Of a stretch of 7,513 bases of DNA, positions 5,782 through 7,513 are shown one piece after another (within the stretch, counting starts at the first letter, position 1; each line of letters starts with the position of its first letter). The DNA is from Bordetella parapertussis (GTDB lineage: Bacteria; Pseudomonadota; Gammaproteobacteria; Burkholderiales; Burkholderiaceae_C), in assembly GCA_943328885.2 (NCBI GenBank), contig CALQBT020000118.1:1-7513 (forward strand). Reading direction: 5' to 3'. The notes beneath the pieces are model-generated. The model had not been told where the DNA came from. It searched no databases and was given only the letters and a program-made list of their open reading frames with translations. A program made the translations under genes and the position numbers.

Positions 5782-6962
5782 GTCGAGGATGCTCCGCCCA
5801 TCCAGCGCAGCAGCAACTGCTCAAGGTTGTTGATGCCACCGCCCACGACGGTTTGGATGCGCAGGTCATGGGCGCGCTGGCGGTCGCCGTCTTGGAGTTC
5901 GCGGTAGCTCACCAGCATGGCCTGGGTGTTGAGTCCACCCAGTGCGGTCAGCGCATCGAGCTTGTAGACAGCGTCAGCCGAGCTGTCGTGTTCGCCGAAG
6001 CTTCGGGTCTTGCACTCGACGATGTGGAGTCGGTTGTGCGCCAGAAACGCCAGATCAAGCTCGTTGCTCCCTGCATTGCCCTTCAGTCGGTTGTCCAGCG
6101 AGCGCACCTTCAGCCCCATGGCCAGATCCTGGATCGCGCCGGTGCGGGCTTTGATCCCCGCCAGCACGCCGTGAACATGGTGCTCAAGCCAGCCGCCGTT
6201 GCAGAAAAACCGAGCATCCTCGTTGGGGAATGACAGTCGACCACCACGTTCAGTGCAGGCGCCTGCGGCACTGAACTTCTGCAACAACGCGACGAAGCCT
6301 GGTTTGGCGGCGTCGGATTTCTCCAGCGCGATCTCTAGCCTTTGCTCCTGGTGGCAGCGCTGGGCGTACCAGTTCAGCGTGCCCAGCGCGGGCGCGAGGC
6401 TGCCCACCTGCATGGCAAGCTCGTCGGTCAGGCGCCTGAACGGCTCGCTGCGCGCGGGCGGCGGCGGGCGGTTGATGACCTGCCAGCCGTGTGCGTGCAG
6501 GTAGTCCTCTAGCTTCAGTCGGTTGACCAATGCACGCGCCGGGCGCTTGCCAGGCGTCAACCACATCACCTCATCACGGGCCTGGTGAACGTAGAACACG
6601 GGCCTGTCAGCGATGGCGAATGCCTGCTGCGCGGCCATCGCCATTGGTTTGGTACCGCCGGTGACGTTGAGCGCAACCGTCGATTCACTGTCCAACTTGT
6701 CGAGCCATGTCAGCAATTCGCCGACCAGCGCCTGCATGTCCCAGGGGTCTGAGACCTCTAGGGTCTGCACCGAAATGCCTCGAGGTTTGATCACCTCGGC
6801 AAGCCACCGGGCGCGCTCGCGCATCTCGGCCGATACCAGCATCACGACCTGGCGCGGAGCAAAGCTGGGGTCAAGCAGCGGCGTGAGGTTGGGCGTGGCC
6901 TGTTGAGAGATCAAGCAGACATGGATGTCAGCGCGTCCCTCGTCGGCTGGTTGTTGATTCAT
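5778..6962 (-). CDS. card1: Card1/Can2-type cOA-activated nuclease (CARF plus PD-(D/E)XK, DUF1887 family)
   Basis: The 394-residue protein has the complete Card1/Can2 layout and length. The N-terminal CARF domain shows VCLISQQATPNLTPLL (15-30) and the second ligand loop NVTGGTKPMAMAA (99-111). The C-terminal nuclease domain shows GGWLEHHVH (256-264, E260), ELD in SNELDLAFL (E301, D303) and the VECK motif (315-318: E316, K318), which together form a normal PD-(D/E)XK active site. Characterised relatives bind cyclic tetra-adenylate made by Cas10 and then cut single-stranded DNA and RNA or nick DNA, causing dormancy during phage attack. All key residues are present, so the protein should be active. 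Its ATG overlaps the csx16 stop (ATGA) and has GGAG five bases upstream. The stop in turn overlaps the next gene, so expression is linked to both putative cOA-degrading neighbours. The activating ligand here is inferred from the family. Confidence 0.94.
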   Translation of the reverse strand: MNQQPADEGRADIHVCLISQQATPNLTPLLDPSFAPRQVVMLVSAEMRERARWLAEVIKPRGISVQTLEVSDPWDMQALVGELLTWLDKLDSESTVALNVTGGTKPMAMAAQQAFAIADRPVFYVHQARDEVMWLTPGKRPARALVNRLKLEDYLHAHGWQVINRPPPPARSEPFRRLTDELAMQVGSLAPALGTLNWYAQRCHQEQRLEIALEKSDAAKPGFVALLQKFSAAGACTERGGRLSFPNEDARFFCNGGWLEHHVHGVLAGIKARTGAIQDLAMGLKVRSLDNRLKGNAGSNELDLAFLAHNRLHIVECKTRSFGEHDSSADAVYKLDALTALGGLNTQAMLVSYRELQDGDRQRAHDLRIQTVVGGGINNLEQLLLRWMGGASST

Positions 6963-7255
6963 TCCGGCTCCATGGTTTTGACCGCGTAGCGCACGAAACG
7001 CGCACCCAGCGCTTGAAGATCTTCGGCCGAGAGTTCGCTGCCGCGCATTGCCGCACTCACCGGCACCTCGAGATGCCAGTACTCAGCGCCCGACGAACAC
7101 ACAAGCGCGGCCAGGTGGCAGGGCAGTGTGCCGTAGACGCGGTCGCCCCGGCTGACCGGCGAGCCCGACAGGTGCTGCAACTCGGCATCCCATTGAAGCC
7201 CCTGGCCGATGGCCCACTCGCGTGCGCCCGCGTGGCGGCTGACAAACCAGATCAC
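6959..7255 (-). CDS. csx16: Csx16-family CRISPR-associated protein (putative ring nuclease)
   Basis: This 98-residue protein matches Csx16 (VVA1548 family, TIGR02620/PF09652) in length and conserved blocks: WFVSRHAGAREWA at 3-15, GDRVYGTLPCHLAA at 37-50, the YWHLEVPV strand at 59-66 and RGSELSAEDLQALGARF at 71-87. The fold resembles a minimal CARF/Rossmann domain. The family occurs almost only in type III CRISPR loci and has been proposed to degrade cyclic tetra-adenylate, ending the alarm. The start is GTG at 7255, backed by AGGAAGG four bases upstream and by the family's usual beginning just before WFVSRH. It is the first gene of the operon, only 33 bp from the last CRISPR repeat, and overlaps card1 by 4 nt. 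No clear promoter is visible in that gap, so transcription may arrive through the array. Confidence 0.9.
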   Translation of the reverse strand: MIWFVSRHAGAREWAIGQGLQWDAELQHLSGSPVSRGDRVYGTLPCHLAALVCSSGAEYWHLEVPVSAAMRGSELSAEDLQALGARFVRYAVKTMEPE

Positions 7256-7288
7256 GAAACCTTCCTGCCCAATTGCGAGCTACTTATT

Positions 7289-7513
7289 CTAGAAATCCCT
7301 TTGAATTCAGGGCGTGTGTTTATATGTTAACTACGACCAGGGGATGGCGGTCGAGGGGTCTCAATCCCTTTGAATTCAGGGCGCGTGTCTATATGCGATG
7401 CAAAACAAGATCCAGCAGATCGACGTGTCTCAATCCCTTCGAATTCAGGGCGTGTGTCTATATCTAATCATTATGGAGTGCGCCGAGTTGAGCACGTCTC
7501 AATCCCTTTGAAT
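7289..7513 (-). CRISPR. End of a CRISPR array: 37-bp repeats, 32-bp spacers, inferred minus-strand transcription, open at right edge
   Basis: Repeat units start at 7289, 7358, 7427 and 7496 (the last cut after 18 bases by the window end), giving an exact 69-bp period. The 37-bp repeat begins GTCTCAATCCCTTTGAATTC and ends GTGTCTATAT on the plus strand. Spacers are 7326-7357, 7395-7426 and 7464-7495, each 32 bp and mutually unrelated. The repeat core contains CCCT/AGGG arms around an EcoRI-like GAATTC. On the minus strand the repeat ends ATTGAGAC, close to the ATTGAAAC-type crRNA handle of type III and several type I systems. The repeat at 7289-7325 is eroded exactly at that end (4 of the last 5 bases on the minus strand). 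This marks it as the leader-distal terminal repeat, so the leader lies to the right, outside the window. Single changes occur in the other repeats (7371 and 7384 areas differ; T to C at 7440). Confidence 0.96.

Noticed and set aside
7256..7294. Promoter for csx16 in the gap next to the array (TAGAAT as a -10 on the minus strand)
   Set aside because: TAGAAT fits a -10 at five of six bases, but no -35-like hexamer stands 16-18 bp upstream. Too weak to annotate.

Overview
The window reads as accessory DNA from a GC-rich proteobacterium, most likely beta- or gammaproteobacterial. This rests on high-GC codon use and on gene families (Csx16, the NE0113 CARF family, this type of serine recombinase) that are common there. 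The species cannot be named from the sequence alone. The left part is prophage or integrative-element debris. The right part is an accessory module of a type III CRISPR-Cas system that signals with cyclic oligoadenylate (cOA), and it abuts a CRISPR array.

Left region, plus strand (1-2538): the 3' end of a probable phage or satellite primase/helicase; a non-coding stretch with at least nine short copies of a CTGAC-centred motif in both orientations, resembling iterons; a small VRR-NUC nuclease gene overlapping a SNF2/DEAD-type phage helicase gene that keeps motifs I to III but has lost its C-terminal helicase domain; a lower-GC gap; and a small zinc-binding-type protein with the HGGxSTGP motif.

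Middle region, minus strand (2799-4572): a 248-residue acidic protein of unknown function with a CxxC/CxH motif; a 71-residue single-pass membrane protein overlapping by 4 nt the gene of a small serine recombinase (resolvase family); and, upstream of the recombinase, a near-perfect 30-bp palindrome plus a shorter one, which look like a res site or operator.

Right region, minus strand (4645-7513): three genes in order csx16, card1/can2 and an NE0113-family CARF protein, each joined to the next by an ATGA overlap, so surely one operon. Csx16 and the NE0113 protein are putative ring nucleases (cOA degraders). Card1/Can2 is a CARF plus PD-(D/E)XK nuclease switched on by cOA. Only 33 bp upstream of csx16 lies the end of a CRISPR array (37-bp repeats, 32-bp spacers, exact 69-bp period) that runs off the right edge. 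Repeat decay and the ATTGAGAC-like handle indicate that it is transcribed on the minus strand towards the operon. No Cas10 or other interference or adaptation gene is visible, so the source of cOA must lie outside, probably beyond the array. The simplest reading is a nuclease effector bracketed by two off-switches, next to a recombinase that may explain how the module moves.
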